From: Lenisia limosa
Taxonomy: Eukaryota > Breviatea
DNA: 43,017 nt
Reading direction: 5' to 3'
NCBI GenBank assembly: GCA_001655205.1
Contig: LPNZ01011560.1
Span: 1-43,017 of the forward strand
Below the pieces are notes generated by a model that was not told the origin of the DNA, searched no databases, and worked only from the letters and a program-made list of their open reading frames with translations. Shown one piece after another: positions 42,665 through 43,017 of this stretch. Each line of letters begins with the position of its first letter. Position 1 is the stretch's first letter. The position numbers and the translations under genes are program-made.

Positions 42665-43017
42665 CTGATTGGTTAATGATGAACAGGTTTATTTAACCTC
42701 ACTTAAAACAATGTTTCTATGAAAAACAGTAGTGCTTTTATGGCATACGAGTAAGTTGCGAAAAACAGTAGTCATTAGTGTTAACCAACATATACATATG
42801 AAAAATATATGTGATACACCTATGGTTAGATATTAAATTAAATCATGCTATCAGGCTGAACTCCTATATCAAGGCTCATTGTAGTAAATAGGATATTTAA
42901 TCTTGTATGTCTGCTGGGATACAGAAAACAGTTTACACGGAGGTAGAAAATAATCACGCGTCGGGCTGACACCATTTATTATTGAAAAACTTCTCATTTC
43001 TAACAACTTGTTTCCAA
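42665..43017. other. probable intron of the zinc-ribbon gene, nothing else recognised
   Basis: AT-rich sequence with ATATG repeats near 42790-42820 and a duplicated GAAAAACAGTAGT (about 42720 and 42759). No coding frame seen on either strand. Confidence 0.5.

Noticed and set aside
1-43017. CRISPR arrays, prokaryotic operons, riboswitches, phage or plasmid features
   Set aside because: Spliceosomal introns throughout, no regularly spaced repeats with unique spacers, no ribosome-binding-site-led gene strings.

Overview
This is nuclear DNA from a eukaryote. The genes are interrupted by many GT-AG introns, most of them short (about 30 to 160 nt), there are no operons, and the sequence holds one tRNA gene with internal Pol III promoter boxes. 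Non-coding DNA is AT-rich and carries six N-filled assembly gaps, most beside homopolymer runs. A CatSper-type channel suggests an organism that builds a motile flagellum or cilium. I cannot place it further; a free-living or parasitic unicellular flagellate fits best.

Layout, left to right: (1) 1-960 (+), 3' exons of an unrecognised gene; (2) 1161-3957 (-), AFG1-like mitochondrial AAA ATPase; (3) 4164-4246, a 21-bp minisatellite, then a weak exon candidate at 4576-4692 (+); (4) 5036-9179 (-), RING-finger coiled-coil protein; (5) 9378-10935 (+), ZNF593/Bud20 ribosome-biogenesis zinc finger; (6) 11282 to about 17630 (-), a large coiled-coil protein with a Pro/Gln-rich tail; (7) 18065-23789 (+), MFSD5-type MFS transporter whose last large intron (1.6 kb) holds an intact tRNA-Glu(CUC) and antisense ORFs; (8) 24352-26486 (-), mannose-6-phosphate isomerase; (9) 27020-29714 (+), CatSper3/4-like channel subunit; (10) 30191-34220 (+), TMCO4/DUF726 protein; (11) 34429-35113 (-), small RING-like zinc protein cut by a gap; (12) 35811-39601 (-), SCFD2-like Sec1/Munc18 protein; (13) 40066-42162 (+), coiled-coil protein; (14) 42270 leftward end (-), 3' exons of a zinc-ribbon protein.

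The genes do not form one pathway: they are housekeeping (AFG1L, Bud20, MPI), trafficking (SCFD2, TMCO4), transport (MFSD5), ciliary signalling (CatSper) and several unrecognised coiled-coil or RING proteins. Gene orientation alternates almost perfectly, so most neighbours share either a short divergent promoter region (for example 198 bp between genes 4 and 5) or a short convergent 3' region. I found no convincing new multi-gene system. The most unusual signals are reading-frame-supported introns of about 30 to 41 nt, a 10-bp AT-rich word (ATATCATATG) present nine times and always inside introns, and the oversized MFSD5 intron with a tRNA gene embedded in an antisense ORF. Exon joins below were worked out by eye from splice signals, frame and remembered family patterns; no alignment was run.
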